DNA of 60,000 nucleotides from Strigamia acuminata (GCA_949358305.1 OX442319.1:2048001-2108000); one strand, 5' to 3'; shown: positions 44,220 to 59,500, counted from the first letter of the stretch. The notes: a model not told the origin generated them from the letters alone. Program-made: numbers and translations.

Positions 44220-47050
44220 TTAAGCAGCATCGGGTCTGGTTAGTACTTGGATGGGTGACCGCCTGGGAATCCCAGATGTCGTTCTCTTCGTTTTTATTTT
44301 TTTACTTTTTGCATTTTCAATTTTGTTTGCTGAGTGTGCATTATTACTATAATTCACAGCTTGTACTGATGTGAACGACCATACCACTCTGAAAACACCG
44401 GTTCTCGTCCGATCCCCGAAGTTAAGCAGCATCGGGTCTGGTTAGTACTTGGATGGGTGACCGCCTGGGAATCCCAGATGTCGTTCTCTTCGTTTTTATT
44501 TTTTTACTTTTTGCATTTTCAATTTTGTTTGCTGAGTGTGCATTATTACTAAAATTCACAGCTTGTACTGATGTGAACGACCATACCACGCTGAAAACAC
44601 CGGTTCTCGTCCGATCTCCGAAGTTAAGCAGCATCGGGTCTGGTTAGTACTTGGATGGGTGACCGCCTGGGAATCCCAGATGTTGTTCTCTTCATTTTTA
44701 TTTTTTTACTTTTTGCATTTTCAATTTTGTTTGCTGATCATTCAGTATAACTAAAATTATTAGCTCTTACTGATGTGAACAACCATACCATGCTGAAAAC
44801 ACCGGTTCTCGTCCGATCCCCGAAGTTAAGCAGCATCGGGTCTGGTTAGTACTTGGATGGGTGACTGCCTGGGAATCCCAGATGTCGTTCTCTTCGTTTT
44901 TATTTTTTTACTTTTTGCATTTTCAATTTTGTTTGCTGAGTGTGCATTATTACTAAAATTCACAGCTTGTACTGATGTGAACGACCATACCACGCTGAAA
45001 ACACCGGTTCTCGTCCGATCCCCGAAGTTAAGCAGCATCGGGTCTGGTTAGTACTTGGATGGGTGACCGCCTGGGAATCCCAGATGTCGTTCTCTTCGTT
45101 TTTATTTTTTTACTTTTTGCATTTTCAATTTTGTTTGCTGAGTGTGCATTATTACTAAAATTCACAGCTTGTACTGATGTGAACGACCATGCCACGCTGA
45201 AAACACCGGTTCTCGTCCGATCCCCGAAGTTAAGCAGCATCGGGTCTGGTTAGTACTTGGATGGGTGACCGCCTGGGAATCCCAGATGTCGTTCTCTTCG
45301 TTTTTATTTTTTTACTTTTTGCATTTTCAATTTTGTTTGCTGAGTGTGCATTATTACTAAAATTCACAGCTTGTACTGATGTGAACGACCATACCACGCT
45401 GAAAACACCGGTTCTCGTCCGATCCCCGAAGTTAAGCAGCATCGGGTCTGGTTAGTACTTGGATGGGTGACCGCCTGGGAATCCCAGATGTCGTTCTCTT
45501 CGTTTTTATTTTTTTACTTTTTGCATTTTCAATTTTGTTTGCTGATCATTCAGTATAACTAAAATTATTAGCTCTTACTGATGTGAACGACCATACCATG
45601 CTGAAAACACCGGTTCTCGTCCGATCCCCGAAGTTAAGCAGCATCGGGTCTGGTTAGTACTTGGATGGGTGACCGCCTGGGAATCCCAGATGTCGTTCTC
45701 TTCGTTTTTATTTTTTTACTTTTTGCATTTTCAATTTTGTTTGCTGAGTGTGCATTATTACTATAATTCACAGCTTGTACTGATGTGAACGACCATACCA
45801 CTCTGAAAACACCGGTTCTCGTCCGATCCCCGAAGTTAAGCAGCATCGGGTCTGGTTAGTACTTGGATGGGTGACCGCCTGGGAATCCCAGATGTCGTTC
45901 TCTTCGTTTTTATTTTTTTACTTTTTGCATTTTCAATTTTGTTTGCTGAGTGTGCATTATTACTAAAATTCACAGCTTGTACTGATGTGAACGACCATAC
46001 CACGCTGAAAACACCGGTTCTCGTCCGATCTCCGAAGTTAAGCAGCATCGGGTCTGGTTAGTACTTGGATGGGTGACCGCCTGGGAATCCCAGATGTTGT
46101 TCTCTTCATTTTTATTTTTTTACTTTTTGCATTTTCAATTTTGTTTGCTGATCATTCAGTATAACTAAAATTATTAGCTCTTACTGATGTGAACAACCAT
46201 ACCATGCTGAAAACACCGGTTCTCGTCCGATCCCCGAAGTTAAGCAGCATCGGGTCTGGTTAGTACTTGGATGGGTGACTGCCTGGGAATCCCAGATGTC
46301 GTTCTCTTCGTTTTTATTTTTTTACTTTTTGCATTTTCAATTTTGTTTGCTGAGTGTGCATTATTACTAAAATTCACAGCTTGTACTGATGTGAACGACC
46401 ATACCACGCTGAAAACACCGGTTCTCGTCCGATCCCCGAAGTTAAGCAGCATCGGGTCTGGTTAGTACTTGGATGGGTGACCGCCTGGGAATCCCAGATG
46501 TCGTTCTCTTCGTTTTTATTTTTTTACTTTTTGCATTTTCAATTTTGTTTGCTGAGTGTGCATTATTACTAAAATTCACAGCTTGTACTGATGTGAACGA
46601 CCATACCACGCTGAAAACACCGGTTCTCGTCCGATCCCCGAAGTTAAGCAGCATCGGGTCTGGTTAGTACTTGGATGGGTGACCGCCTGGGAATCCCAGA
46701 TGTCGTTCTCTTTGTTTTTATTTTTTTACTTTTTGCATTTTCAATTTTGTTTGCTGAGTGTGCATTATTACTAAAATTCACAGCTTGTACTGATGTGAAC
46801 GACCATACCACGCTGAAAACACGGTTCTCGCCCGATCCCCGAAGTTAAGCAGCATCGGGTCTGGTTAGTACTTGGATGGGTGACCGCCTGGGAATCCCAG
46901 ATGTCGTTCTCTTCGTTTTTATTTTTTTACTTTTTGCATTTTCAATTTTGTTTGCTGATCATTCAGTATAACTAAAATTATTAGCTCTTACTAATGTGAA
47001 CGACCATACCATGCTGAAAACACCGGTTCTCGTCCGATCCCCGAAGTTAA
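44220..47050 (+). repeat. 5S block repeated at 1,414-bp offset (seven units)
   Basis: ACTATAATTC/CACTCTG (about 44348 and 45762), GATCTCCGAAG (about 44616 and 46030) and GACTGCC variants repeat at +1,414. It overlaps the tail of the 1,765-bp repeat, so exchanges were nested. Confidence 0.8.
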
Positions 47051-47759
47051 GCAGCATCGGGTCTGGTTAGTACTTGGATGGGTGACCGCCTGGGAATCCC
47101 AGATGTCGTTCTCTTCGTTTTTATTTTTTTACTTTTTGCATTTTCAATTTTGTTTGCTGAGTGTGCATTATTACTAAAATTCACAGCTTGTACTGATGTG
47201 AACGACCATACCACGCTGAAAACACCGGTTCTCGTCCGATCCCCGAAGTTAAGCAGCATCCGGTCTGGTTAGTACTTGGATGGGTGACCGCCTGGGAATC
47301 CCAGATGTCGTTCTCTTCGTTTTTATTTTTTTACTTTTTGCATTTTCAATTTTGTTTGCTGAGTGTGCATTATTACTAAAATTCACAGCTTGTACTGATG
47401 TGAACGACCATACCACGCTGAAAACACCGGTTCTCGTCCGATCCCCGAAGTTAAGCAGCATCGGGTCTGGTTAGTACTTGGATGGGTGACCGCCTGGGAA
47501 TCCCAGATGTCGTTCTCTTCGTTTTTATTTTTTTATTTTTTGCATTTTCAATTTTGTTTGCTGAGTGTGCATTATTACTAAAATTCACAGCTTGTACTGA
47601 TGTGAACGACCATACCACGCTGAAAACACCGGTTCTCGTCCGATCCCCGAAGTTAAGCAGCATCGGGTCTGGTTAGTACTTGGATGGGTGACCGCCTGGG
47701 AATCCCAGATGTCGTTCTCTTCGTTTTTATTTTTTTACTTTTTGCATTTTCAATTTTGT

Positions 47760-50700
47760 TTGCTGATCATTCAGTATAACTAAAATTCACAGCTTGTACT
47801 GATGTGAACGACCAAACCACGCTGAAAACACCGGTTCTCGTCCGATCCCCGAAGTTAAGCAGCATCGGGTCTGGTTAGTACTTGGATGGGTGACCGCCTG
47901 GGAATCCCAGATGTCGTTCTCTTCGTTTTTATTTTTTTACTTTTTGCATTTTCAATTTTGTTTGCTGAGTGTGCATTATTACTAAAATTCGCAGCTTGTA
48001 CTGATGTGAACGACCATACCACGCTGAAAACACCGGTTCTCGTCCGATCTCCGAAGTTAAGCAGCATCGGGTCTGGTTAGTACTTGGATGGGTGACCGCC
48101 TGGGAATCCCAGATGTCGTTCTCTTCGTTTTTATTTTTTTACTTTTTGCATTTTCAATTTTGTTTGCTGATCATTCAGTATAACTAAAATTATTAGCTCT
48201 TACTGATGTGAACGACCATACCATGCTGAAAACACCGGTTCTCGTCCGATCCCCGAAGTTAAGCAGCATCGGGTCTGGTTAGTACTTGGATGGGTGACCG
48301 CCTGGGAATCCCAGATGTCGTTCTCTTCGTTTTTATTTTTTTACTTTTTGCATTTTCAATTTTGTTTGCTGAGTGTGCATTATTACTAAAATTCACAGCT
48401 TGTACTGATGTGAACGACCATACCACGCTGAAAACACCGGTTCTCGTCCGATCCCCGAAGTTAAGCAGCATCGGGTCTGGTTAGTACTTGGATGGGTGAC
48501 CGCCTGGGAATCCCAGATGTCGTTCTCTTCGTTTTTATTTTTTTACTTTTTGCATTTTCAATTTTGTTTGCTGATCATTCAGTATAACTAAAATTATTAG
48601 CTCTTACTGATGTGAACGACCATACCATGCTGAAAACACCGGTTCTCGTCCGATCCCCGAAGTTAAGCAGCATCGGGTGTGGTTAGTACTTGGATGGGTG
48701 ACCGCCTGGGAATCCCAGATGTCGTTCTCTTCGTTTTTATTTTTTTACTTTTTGCATTTTCAATTTTGTTTGCTGAGTGTGCATTATTACTAAAATTCGC
48801 AGCTTGTACTGATGTGAACGACCATACCACGCTGAAAACACCGGTTCTCGTCCGATCCCCGAAGTTAAGCAGCATCGGGTCTGGTTAATACTTGGATGGG
48901 TGACCGCCTGGGAATCCCAGATGTCGTTCTCTTCGTTTTTATTTTTTTACTTTTTGCATTTTCAATTTTGTTTGCTGATCATTCAGTATAACTAAAATTA
49001 TTAGCTCTTACTGATGTGAACGACCATACCACGCTGAAAACACCGGTTCTCGTCCGATCCCCGAAGTTAAGCAGCATCGGGTCTGGTTAGTACTTGGATG
49101 GGTGACCGCCTGGGAATCCCAGATGTCGTTCTCTTCGTTTTTATTTTTTTACTTTTTGCATTTTCAATTTTGTTTGCTGAGTGTGCATTATTACTAAAAT
49201 TCACAGCTTGTACTGATGTGAACGACCATACCACGCTGAAAACACCGGTTCTCGTCCGATCCCCGAAGTTAAGCAGCATCGGGTCTGGTTAGTACTTGGA
49301 TGGGTGACCGCCTGGGAATCCCAGATGTCGTTCTCTTCGTTTTTATTTTTTATCTTTTTGCATTTTCGATTTTGTTTGCTGATCATTCAGTATAACTAAA
49401 ATTATTAGCTCTTACTGATGTGAACGACCATACCATGCTGAAAACACCGGTTCTCGTCCGATCCCCGAAGTTAAGCAGCATCGGGTGTGGTTAGTACTTG
49501 GATGGGTGACCGCCTGGGAATCCCAGATGTCGTTCTCTTCGTTTTTATTTTTTTACTTTTTGCATTTTCAATTTTGTTTGCTGAGTGTGCATTATTACTA
49601 AAATTCGCAGCTTGTACTGATGTGAACGACCATACCACGCTGAAAACACCGGTTCTCGTCCGATCCCCGAAGTTAAGCAGCATCGGGTCTGGTTAGTACT
49701 TGGATGGGTGACCGCCTGGGAATCCCAGATGTTGTTCTCTTCATTTTTATTTTTTTACTTTTTGCATTTTCAATTTTGTTTGCTGATCATTCAGTATAAC
49801 TAAAATTATTAGCTCTTACTGATGTGAACAACCATACCATGCTGAAAACACCGGTTCTCGTCCGATCCCCGAAGTTAAGCAGCATCGGGTCTGGTTAGTA
49901 CTTGGATGGGTGACTGCCTGGTAATCCCAGATGTCGTTCTCTTCGTTTTCATTTTTTTACTTTTTGCATTTTCTATTTTGTTTGCTGAGTGTGCATTATT
50001 ACTAAAATTCACAGCTTGTACTGATGTGAACGACCATACCACGCTGAAAACACCGGTTCTCGTCCGATCCCCGAAGTTAAGCAGCATCGGGTCTGGTTAG
50101 TACTTGGATGGGTGACCGCCTGGGAATCCCAGATGTCGTTCTTTTCGTTTTTATTTTTTTACTTTTTGCATTTTCAATTTTGTTTGCTGAGTGTGCATTA
50201 TTACTAAAATTCACAGCTTGTACTGATGTGAACGACCATACCACGCTGAAAACACCGGTTCTCGTCCGATCCCCGAAGTTAAGCAGCATCGGGTCTGGTT
50301 AGTACTTGGATGGGTGACCACCTGGGAATCCCAGATGTCGTTCTCTTCGTTTTTATTTTTTTACTTTTTGCATTTTCAATTTTGTTTGCTGAGTGTGCAT
50401 TATTACTAAAATTCACAGCTTGTACTGATGTGAACGACCATACCACGCTGAAAACACCGGTTCTCGTCCGATCCCCGAAGTTAAGCAGCATCGGGTCTGG
50501 TTAGTACTTGGATGGGTGACCGCCTGGGAATCCCAGATGTCGTTCTCTTCGTTTTTATTTTTTTACTTTTTGCATTTTCAATTTTGTTTGCTGAGTGTGC
50601 ATTATTACTAAAATTCACAGTTTGTACTGATGTGAACGACCATATCACGCTGAAAACACCGGTTCTCGTCCGATCCCCGAAGTTAAGCAGCATCGGGTCT

Positions 50701-53700
50701 GGTTAGTACTTGGATGGGTGACCGCCTGGGAATCCCAGATGTCGTTCTCTTCGTTTTTATTTTTTTACTTTTTGCATTTTCAATTTTGTTTGCTGATCAT
50801 TCAGTATAACTAAAATTATTAGCTCTTACTGATGTGAACGACCATACCATGCTGAAAACACCGGTTCTCGTCCGATCCCCGAAGTTAAGCAGCATCGGGT
50901 CTGGTTAGTACTTGGATGGGTGACCGCCTGGGAATCCCAGATGTCGTTCTCTTCGTTTTTATTTTTTTACTTTTTGCATTTTCAATTTTGTTTGCTGAGT
51001 GTGCATTATTACTAAAATTCACAGCTTGTACTGATGTGAACGACCATACCACGCTGAAAACACCGATTCTCGTCCGATCCCCGAAGTTAAGCAGCATCGG
51101 GTCTGGTTAGTACTTGGATGGGTGACCGCCTGGGAATCCCAGATGTCGTTCTCTTCGTTTTTATTTTTTTACTTTTTGCATTTTCAATTTTGTTTGCTGA
51201 GTGTGCATTATTACTAAAATTCACAGCTTGTACTGATGTGAACGACCATACCACGCTGAAAACACCGGTTCTCGTCCGATCCCCGAAGTTAAGCAGCATC
51301 GGGTCTGGTTAGTACTTGGATGGGTGACCGCCTGGGAATCCCAGATGTTGTTCTCTTCATTTTTATTTTTTTACTTTTTGCATTTTCAATTTTGTTTGCT
51401 GATCATTCAGTATAACTAAAATTATTAGCTCTTACTGATGTGAACGACCATACCATGCTGAAAACACCGGTTCTCGTCCGATCCCCGAAGTTAAGCAGCA
51501 TCGGGTCTGGTTAGTACTTGGATGGGTGACCGCCTGGGAATCCCAGATGTCGTTCTCTTCGTTTTTATTTTTTTACTTTTTGCATTTTCAATTTTGTTTG
51601 CTGAGTGTGCATTATTACTAAAATTCACAGCTTGTACTGATGTGAACGACCATACCACGCTGAAAACACCGGTTCTCGTCCGATCCCCGAAGTTAAGCAG
51701 CATCGGGTCTGGTTAGTACTTGGATGGGTGACCGCCTGGGAATCCCAGATGTCGTTCTCTTCGTTTTTATTTTTTTACTTTTTGCATTTTCAATTTTGTT
51801 TGCTGAGTGTGCATTATTACTAAAATTCACAGCTTGTACTGATGTGAACGACCATACCACGCTGAAAACACCGGTTCTCGTCCGATCCCCAAAGTTAAGC
51901 AGCATTGGGTCTGGTTAGTACTTGGATGGGTGACCGCCTGGGAATCCCAGATGTCGTTCTCTTCGTTTTTATTTTTTTATTTTTTGCATTTTCAATTTTG
52001 TTTGCTGAGTGTGCATTATTACTAAAATTCACAGCTTGTACTGATGTGAACGACCATACCACGCTGAAAACACCGGTTCTCGTCCGATCCCCGAAGTTAA
52101 GCAGCATCGGGTCTGGTTAGTACTTGGATGGGTGACCGCCTGGGAATCCCAGATGTCGTTCTCTTCGTTTTTATTTTTTTACTTTTTGCATTTTCAATTT
52201 TGTTTGCTGAGTGTGCATTATTACTAAAATTCACAGCTTGTACTGATGTGAACGACCATACCACGCTGAAAACACCGGTTCTCGTCCGATCCCCGAAGTT
52301 AAGCAGCATCGGGTCTGGTTAGTACTTGGATGGTTGACCGCCTGGGAATCCCAGATGTCGTTCTCTTCGTTTTTATTTTTTTACTTTTTGAATTTTCAAT
52401 TTTGTTTGCTGAGTGTGCATTATTACTAAAATTCACAGCTTGTACTGATGTGAACGACCATACCACGCTGAAAACACCGGTTCTCGTCCGATCCCCAAAG
52501 TTAAGCAGCATCGGGTCTGGTTAGTACTTGGATGGGTGACCGCCTGGGAATCCCAGATGTCGTTCTCTTCGTTTTTATTTTTTTACTTTTTGCATTTTCA
52601 ATTTTGTTTGCTGATCATTCAGTATAACTAAAATTCACAGCTTGTACTGATGTGAACGACCAAACCACGCTGAAAACACCGGTTCTCGTCCGATCCCCGA
52701 AGTTAAGCAGCATCGGGTCTGGTTAGTACTTGGATGGGTGACCGCCTGGGAATCCCAGATGTCGTTCTCTTCGTTTTTATTTTTTTACTTTTTGCATTTT
52801 CAATTTTGTTTGCTGAGTGTGCATTATTACTAAAATTCGCAGCTTGTACTGATGTGAACGACCATACCACGCTGAAAACACCGGTTCTCGTCCGATCTCC
52901 GAAGTTAAGCAGCATCGGGTCTGGTTAGTACTTGGATGGGTGACCGCCTGGGAATCCCAGATGTCGTTCTCTTCGTTTTTATTTTTTTACTTTTTGAAAT
53001 TTTCAATTTTGTTTGCTGATCATTCAGTATAACTAAAATTATTAGCTCTTACTGATGTGAACGACCATACCATGCTGAAAACACCGGTTCTCGTCCGATC
53101 CCCGAAGTTAAGCAGCATCGGGTCTGGTTAGTACTTGGATGGGTGACCGCCTGGGAATCCCAGATGTCGTTCTCTTCGTTTTTATTTTTTTACTTTTTGC
53201 ATTTTCAATTTTGTTTGCTGAGTGTGCATTATTACTAAAATTCACAGCTTGTACTGATGTGAACGACCATACCACGCTGAAAACACCGGTTCTCGTCCGA
53301 TCCCCGAAGTTAAGCAGCATCGGGTCTGGTTAGTACTTGGATGGGTGACCGCCTGGGAATCCCAGATGTCGTTCTCTTCGTTTTTATTTTTTTACTTTTT
53401 GCATTTTCAATTTTGTTTGCTGATCATTCAGTATAACTAAAATTATTAGCTCTTACTGATGTGAACGACCATACCATGCTGAAAACACCGGTTCTCGTCC
53501 GATCCCCGAAGTTAAGCAGCATCGGGTGTGGTTAGTACTTGGATGGGTGACCGCCTGGGAATCCCAGATGTCGTTCTCTTCGTTTTTATTTTTTTACTTT
53601 TTGCATTTTCAATTTTGTTTGCTGAGTGTGCATTATTACTAAAATTCGCAGCTTGTACTGATGTGAACGACCATACCACGCTGAAAACACCGGTTCTCGT

Positions 53701-56550
53701 CCGATCCCCGAAGTTAAGCAGCATCGGGTCTGGTTAATACTTGGATGGGTGACCGCCTGGGAATCCCAGATGTCGTTCTCTTCGTTTTTATTTTTTTACT
53801 TTTTGCATTTTCAATTTTGTTTGCTGATCATTCAGTATAACTAAAATTATTAGCTCTTACTGATGTGAACGACCATACCACGCTGAAAACACCGGTTCTC
53901 GTCCGATCCCCGAAGTTAAGCAGCATCGGGTCTGGTTAGTACTTGGATGGGTGACCGCCTGGGAATCCCAGATGTCGTTCTCTTCGTTTTTATTTTTTTA
54001 CTTTTTGCATTTTCAATTTTGTTTGCTGAGTGTGCATTATTACTAAAATTCACAGCTTGTACTGATGTGAACGACCATACCACGCTGAAAACACCGGTTC
54101 TCGTCCGATCCCCGAAGTTAAGCAGCATCGGGTCTGGTTAGTACTTGGATGGGTGACCGCCTGGGAATCCCAGATGTCGTTCTCTTCGTTTTTATTTTTT
54201 TACTTTTTGCATTTTCAATTTTGTTTGCTGATCATTCAGTATAACTAAAATTATTAGCTCTTACTGATGTGAACGACCATACCATGCTGAAAACACCGGT
54301 TCTCGTCCGATCCCCGAAGTTAAGCAGCATCGGGTGTGGTTAGTACTTGGATGGGTGACCGCCTGGGAATCCCAGATGTCGTTCTCTTCGTTTTTATTTT
54401 TTTACTTTTTGCATTTTCAATTTTGTTTGCTGAGTGTGCATTATTACTAAAATTCGCAGCTTGTACTGATGTGAACGACCATACCACGCTGAAAACACCG
54501 GTTCTCGTCCGATCCCCGAAGTTAAGCAGCATCGGGTCTGGTTAGTACTTGGATGGGTGACCGCCTGGGAATCCCAGATGTTGTTCTCTTCATTTTTATT
54601 TTTTTACTTTTTGCATTTTCAATTTTGTTTGCTGATCATTCAGTATAACTAAAATTATTAGCTCTTACTGATGTGAACAACCATACCATGCTGAAAACAC
54701 CGGTTCTCGTCCGATCCCCGAAGTTAAGCAGCATCGGGTCTGGTTAGTACTTGGATGGGTGACTGCCTGGTAATCCCAGATGTCGTTCTCTTCGTTTTCA
54801 TTTTTTTACTTTTTGCATTTTCTATTTTGTTTGCTGAGTGTGCATTATTACTAAAATTCACAGCTTGTACTGATGTGAACGACCATACCACGCTGAAAAC
54901 ACCGGTTCTCGTCCGATCCCCGAAGTTAAGCAGCATCGGGTCTGGTTAGTACTTGGATGGGTGACCGCCTGGGAATCCCAGATGTCGTTCTTTTCGTTTT
55001 TATTTTTTTACTTTTTGCATTTTCAATTTTGTTTGCTGAGTGTGCATTATTACTAAAATTCACAGCTTGTACTGATGTGAACGACCATACCACGCTGAAA
55101 ACACCGGTTCTCGTCCGATCCCCGAAGTTAAGCAGCATCGGGTCTGGTTAGTACTTGGATGGGTGACCACCTGGGAATCCCAGATGTCGTTCTCTTCGTT
55201 TTTATTTTTTTACTTTTTGCATTTTCAATTTTGTTTGCTGAGTGTGCATTATTACTAAAATTCACAGCTTGTACTGATGTGAACGACCATACCACGCTGA
55301 AAACACCGGTTCTCGTCCGATCCCCGAAGTTAAGCAGCATCGGGTCTGGTTAGTACTTGGATGGGTGACCGCCTGGGAATCCCAGATGTCGTTCTCTTCG
55401 TTTTTATTTTTTTACTTTTTGCATTTTCAATTTTGTTTGCTGAGTGTGCATTATTACTAAAATTCACAGTTTGTACTGATGTGAACGACCATATCACGCT
55501 GAAAACACCGGTTCTCGTCCGATCCCCGAAGTTAAGCAGCATCGGGTCTGGTTAGTACTTGGATGGGTGACCGCCTGGGAATCCCAGATGTCGTTCTCTT
55601 CGTTTTTATTTTTTTACTTTTTGCATTTTCAATTTTGTTTGCTGATCATTCAGTATAACTAAAATTATTAGCTCTTACTGATGTGAACGACCATACTATG
55701 CTGAAAACACCGGTTCTCGTCCGATCCCCGAAGTTAAGCAGCATCGGGTCTGGTTAGTACTTGGATGGGTGACCGCCTGGGAATCCCAGATGTCGTTCTC
55801 TTCGTTTTTATTTTTTTACTTTTTGCATTTTCAATTTTGTTTGCTGAGTGTGCATTATTACTAAAATTCACAGCTTGTACTGATGTGAACGACCATACCA
55901 CGCTGAAAACACCGATTCTCGTCCGATCCCCGAAGTTAAGCAGCATCGGGTCTGGTTAGTACTTGGATGGGTGACCGCCTGGGAATCCCAGATGTCGTTC
56001 TCTTCGTTTTTATTTTTTTACTTTTTGCATTTTCAATTTTGTTTGCTGAGTGTGCATTATTACTAAAATTCACAGCTTGTACTGATGTGAACGACCATAC
56101 CACGCTGAAAACACCGGTTCTCGTCCGATCCCCGAAGTTAAGCAGCATCGGGTCTGGTTAGTACTTGGATGGGTGACCGCCTGGGAATCCCAGATGTCGT
56201 TCTCTTCGTTTTTATTTTTTTACTTTTTGCATTTTCAATTTTGTTTGCTGATCATTCAGTATAACTAAAATTATTAGCTCTTACTGATGTGAACGACCAT
56301 ACCATGCTGAAAACACCGGTTCTCGTCCGATCCCCGAAGTTAAGCAGCATCGGGTCTGGTTAGTACTTGGATGGGTGACCGCCTGGGAATCCCAAATGTC
56401 GTTCTCTTCGTTTTTATTTTTTTACTTTTTGCATTTTCAATTTTGTTTGCTGAGTGTGCATTATTACTAAAATTCACAGCTTGTACTGATGTGAACGACC
56501 ATACCACGCTGAAAACACCGGTTCTCGTCCGATCCCCGAAGTTAAGCAGC
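47760..56550 (+). repeat. 5S block of 24 units duplicated at 4,849-bp offset
   Basis: The hybrid spacer (47763 and 52612), GACCAAACCACG, GGGTGTGG (48677, 49485 and again 53526, 54334), TGGTAATCCC/TTCTATTTTG (about 49920 and 54769), GACCACC and CATATCACG variants repeat at +4,849 (24 x 202 plus one inserted base). Similarity in order is lost after about 51.7/56.55 kb. Confidence 0.85.
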
Positions 56551-59500
56551 ATCGGGTCTGGTTAGTACTTGGATGGGTGACCGCCTGGGAATCCCAGATG
56601 TCGTTCTCTTCGTTTTTATTTTTTTACTTTTTGCATTTTCAATTTTGTTTGCTGAGTGTGCATTATTACTAAAATTCACAGCTTGTACTGATGTGAACGA
56701 CCATACCACGCTGAAAACACCGGTTCTCGTCCGATCCCCGAAGTTAAGCAGCATCGGGTCTGGTTAGTACTTGGATGGGTGACCGCCTTGGAATCCCAGA
56801 TGTCGTTCTCTTCGTTTTTATTTTTTTACTTTTTGCATTTTCAATTTTGTTTGCTGAGTGTGCATTATTACTAAAATTCACAGTTTGTACTGATGTGAAC
56901 GACCATATCACGCTGAAAACACCGGTTCTCGTCCGATCCCCGAAGTTAAGCAGCATCGGGTCTGGTTAGTACTTGGATGGGTGACCGCCTGGGAATCCCA
57001 GATGTCGTTCTCTTCGTTTTTATTTTTTTACTTTTTGCATTTTCAATTTTGTTTGCTGATCATTCAGTATAACTAAAATTATTAGCTCTTACTGATGTGA
57101 ACGACCATACCATGCTGAAAACACCGGTTCTCGTCCGATCCCCGAAGTTAAGCAGCATCGGGTCTGGTTAGTACTTGGATGGGTGACCGCCTGGGAATCC
57201 CAGATGTCGTTCTCTTCGTTTTTATTTTTTTACTTTTTGCATTTTCAATTTTGTTTGCTGAGTGTGCATTATTACTAAAATTCACAGCTTGTACTGATGT
57301 GAACGACCATACCACGCTGAAAACACCGGTTCTCGTCCGATCCCCGAAGTTAAGCAGCATCGGGTCTGGTTAGTACTTGGATGGGTGACCGCCTGGGAAT
57401 CCCAGATGTCGTTCTCTTCGTTTTTATTTTTTTACTTTTTGCATTTTCAATTTTGTTTGCTGAGTGTGCATTATTACTAAAATTCACAGCTTGTACTGAT
57501 GTGAACGACCATACCACGCTGAAAACACCGGTTCTCGTCCGATCCCCGAAGTTAAGCAGCATCGGGTCTGGTTAGTACTTGGATGGGTGACCGCCTGGGA
57601 ATCCCAGATGTCGTTCTCTTCGTTTTTATTTTTTTACTTTTTGCATTTTCAATTTTGTTTGCTGAGTGTGCATTATTACTAAAATTCACAGCTTGTACTG
57701 ATGTGAACGACCATACCACGCTGAAAACACCGGTTCTCGTCCGATCCCCGAAGTTAAGCAGCATCGGGTCTGGTTAGTACTTGGATGGGTGACCGCCTGG
57801 GAATCCCAGATGTCGTTCTCTTCGTTTTTATTTTTTTACTTTTTGCATTTTCAATTTTGTTTGCTGAGTGTGCATTATTACTAAAATTCACAGCTTGTAC
57901 TGATGTGAACGACCATACCACGCTGAAAACACCGGTTCTTGTCCGATCCCCGAAGTTAAGCAGCATCGGGTCTGGTTAGTACTTGGATGGGTGACCGCCT
58001 TGGAATCCCAGATGTCGTTCTCTTCGTTTTTATTTTTTTACTTTTTGCATTTTCAATTTTGTTTGCTGAGTGTGCATTATTACTAAAATTCACAGCTTGT
58101 ACTGATGTGAACGACCATACCACGCTGAAAACACCGATTCTCGTCCGATCCCCGAAGTTAAGCAGCATCGGGTCTGGTTAGTACTTGGATGGGTGACCGC
58201 CTGGGAATCCCAGATGTCGTTCTCTTCGTTTTTATTTTTTTACTTTTTGCATTTTCAATTTTGTTTGCTGAGTGTGCATTATTACTAAAATTCACAGCTT
58301 GTACTGATGTGAACGACCATACCACGCTGAAAACACCGGTTCTCGTCCGATCCCCGAAGTTAAGCAGCATCGGGTCTGGTTAGTACTTGGATGGGTGACC
58401 GCCTGGGAATCCCAGATGTCGTTCTCTTCGTTTTTATTTTTTTACTTTTTGCATTTTCAATTTTGTTTGCTGATCATTCAGTATAACTAAAATTATTAGC
58501 TCTTACTGATGTGAACGACCATACCATGCTGAAAACACCGGTTCTCGTCCGATCCCCGAAGTTAAGCAGCATCGGGTCTGGTTAGTACTTGGATGGGTGA
58601 CCGCCTGGGAATCCCAGATGTCGTTCTCTTCGTTTTTATTTTTTTACTTTTTGCATTTTCAATTTTGTTTGCTGAGTGTGCATTATTACTAAAATTCACA
58701 GCTTGTACTGATGTGAACGACCATACCACGCTGAAAACACCGGTTCTCGTCCGATCCCCGAAGTTAAGCAGCATCGGGTCTGGTTAGTACTTGGATGGGT
58801 GACCGCCTGGGAATCCCAGATGTCGTTCTCTTCGTTTTTATTTTTTTACTTTTTGCATTTTCAATTTTGTTTGCTGAGTGTGCATTATTACTAAAATTCA
58901 CAGCTTGTACTGATGTGAACGACCATACCACGCTGAAAACACCGGTTCTCGTCCGATCCCCGAAGTTAAGCAGCATCGGGTCTGGTTAGTACTTGGATGG
59001 GTGACCGCCTTGGAATCCCAGATGTCGTTCTCTTCGTTTTTATTTTTTTACTTTTTGCATTTTCAATTTTGTTTGCTGAGTGTGCATTATTACTAAAATT
59101 CACAGCTTGTACTGATGTGAACGACCATACCACGCTGAAAAAATCGGTTCTCGTCCGATCCCCGAAGTTAAGCAGCATCAGGTCTGGTTAGTACTTGGAT
59201 GGGTGACCGCCTGGGAATCCCAGATGTCGTTCTCTTCGTTTTTATTTTTTTACTTTTTGCATTTTCAATTTTGTTTGCTGAGTGTGCATTATTACTAAAA
59301 TTCACAGTTTGTACTGATGTGAACGACCATATCACGCTGAAAACACCGGTTCTCGTCCGATCCCCGAAGTTAAGCAGCATCGGGTCTGGTTAGTACTTGG
59401 ATGGGTGACCGCCTGGGAATCCCAGATGTCGTTCTCTTCGTTTTTATTTTTTTACTTTTTGCATTTTCAATTTTGTTTGCTGATCATTCAGTATAACTAA

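Larger units (their letters stand above)
41330..44430 (+). repeat. 5S block repeated at 1,765-bp offset
   Basis: The scrambled unit, GATGTAAACG variant (about 41800 and 43565), GCCTTGG variant and ACTATAATTC/CACTCTG variant (about 42583 and 44348) all repeat at +1,765. Confidence 0.85.
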
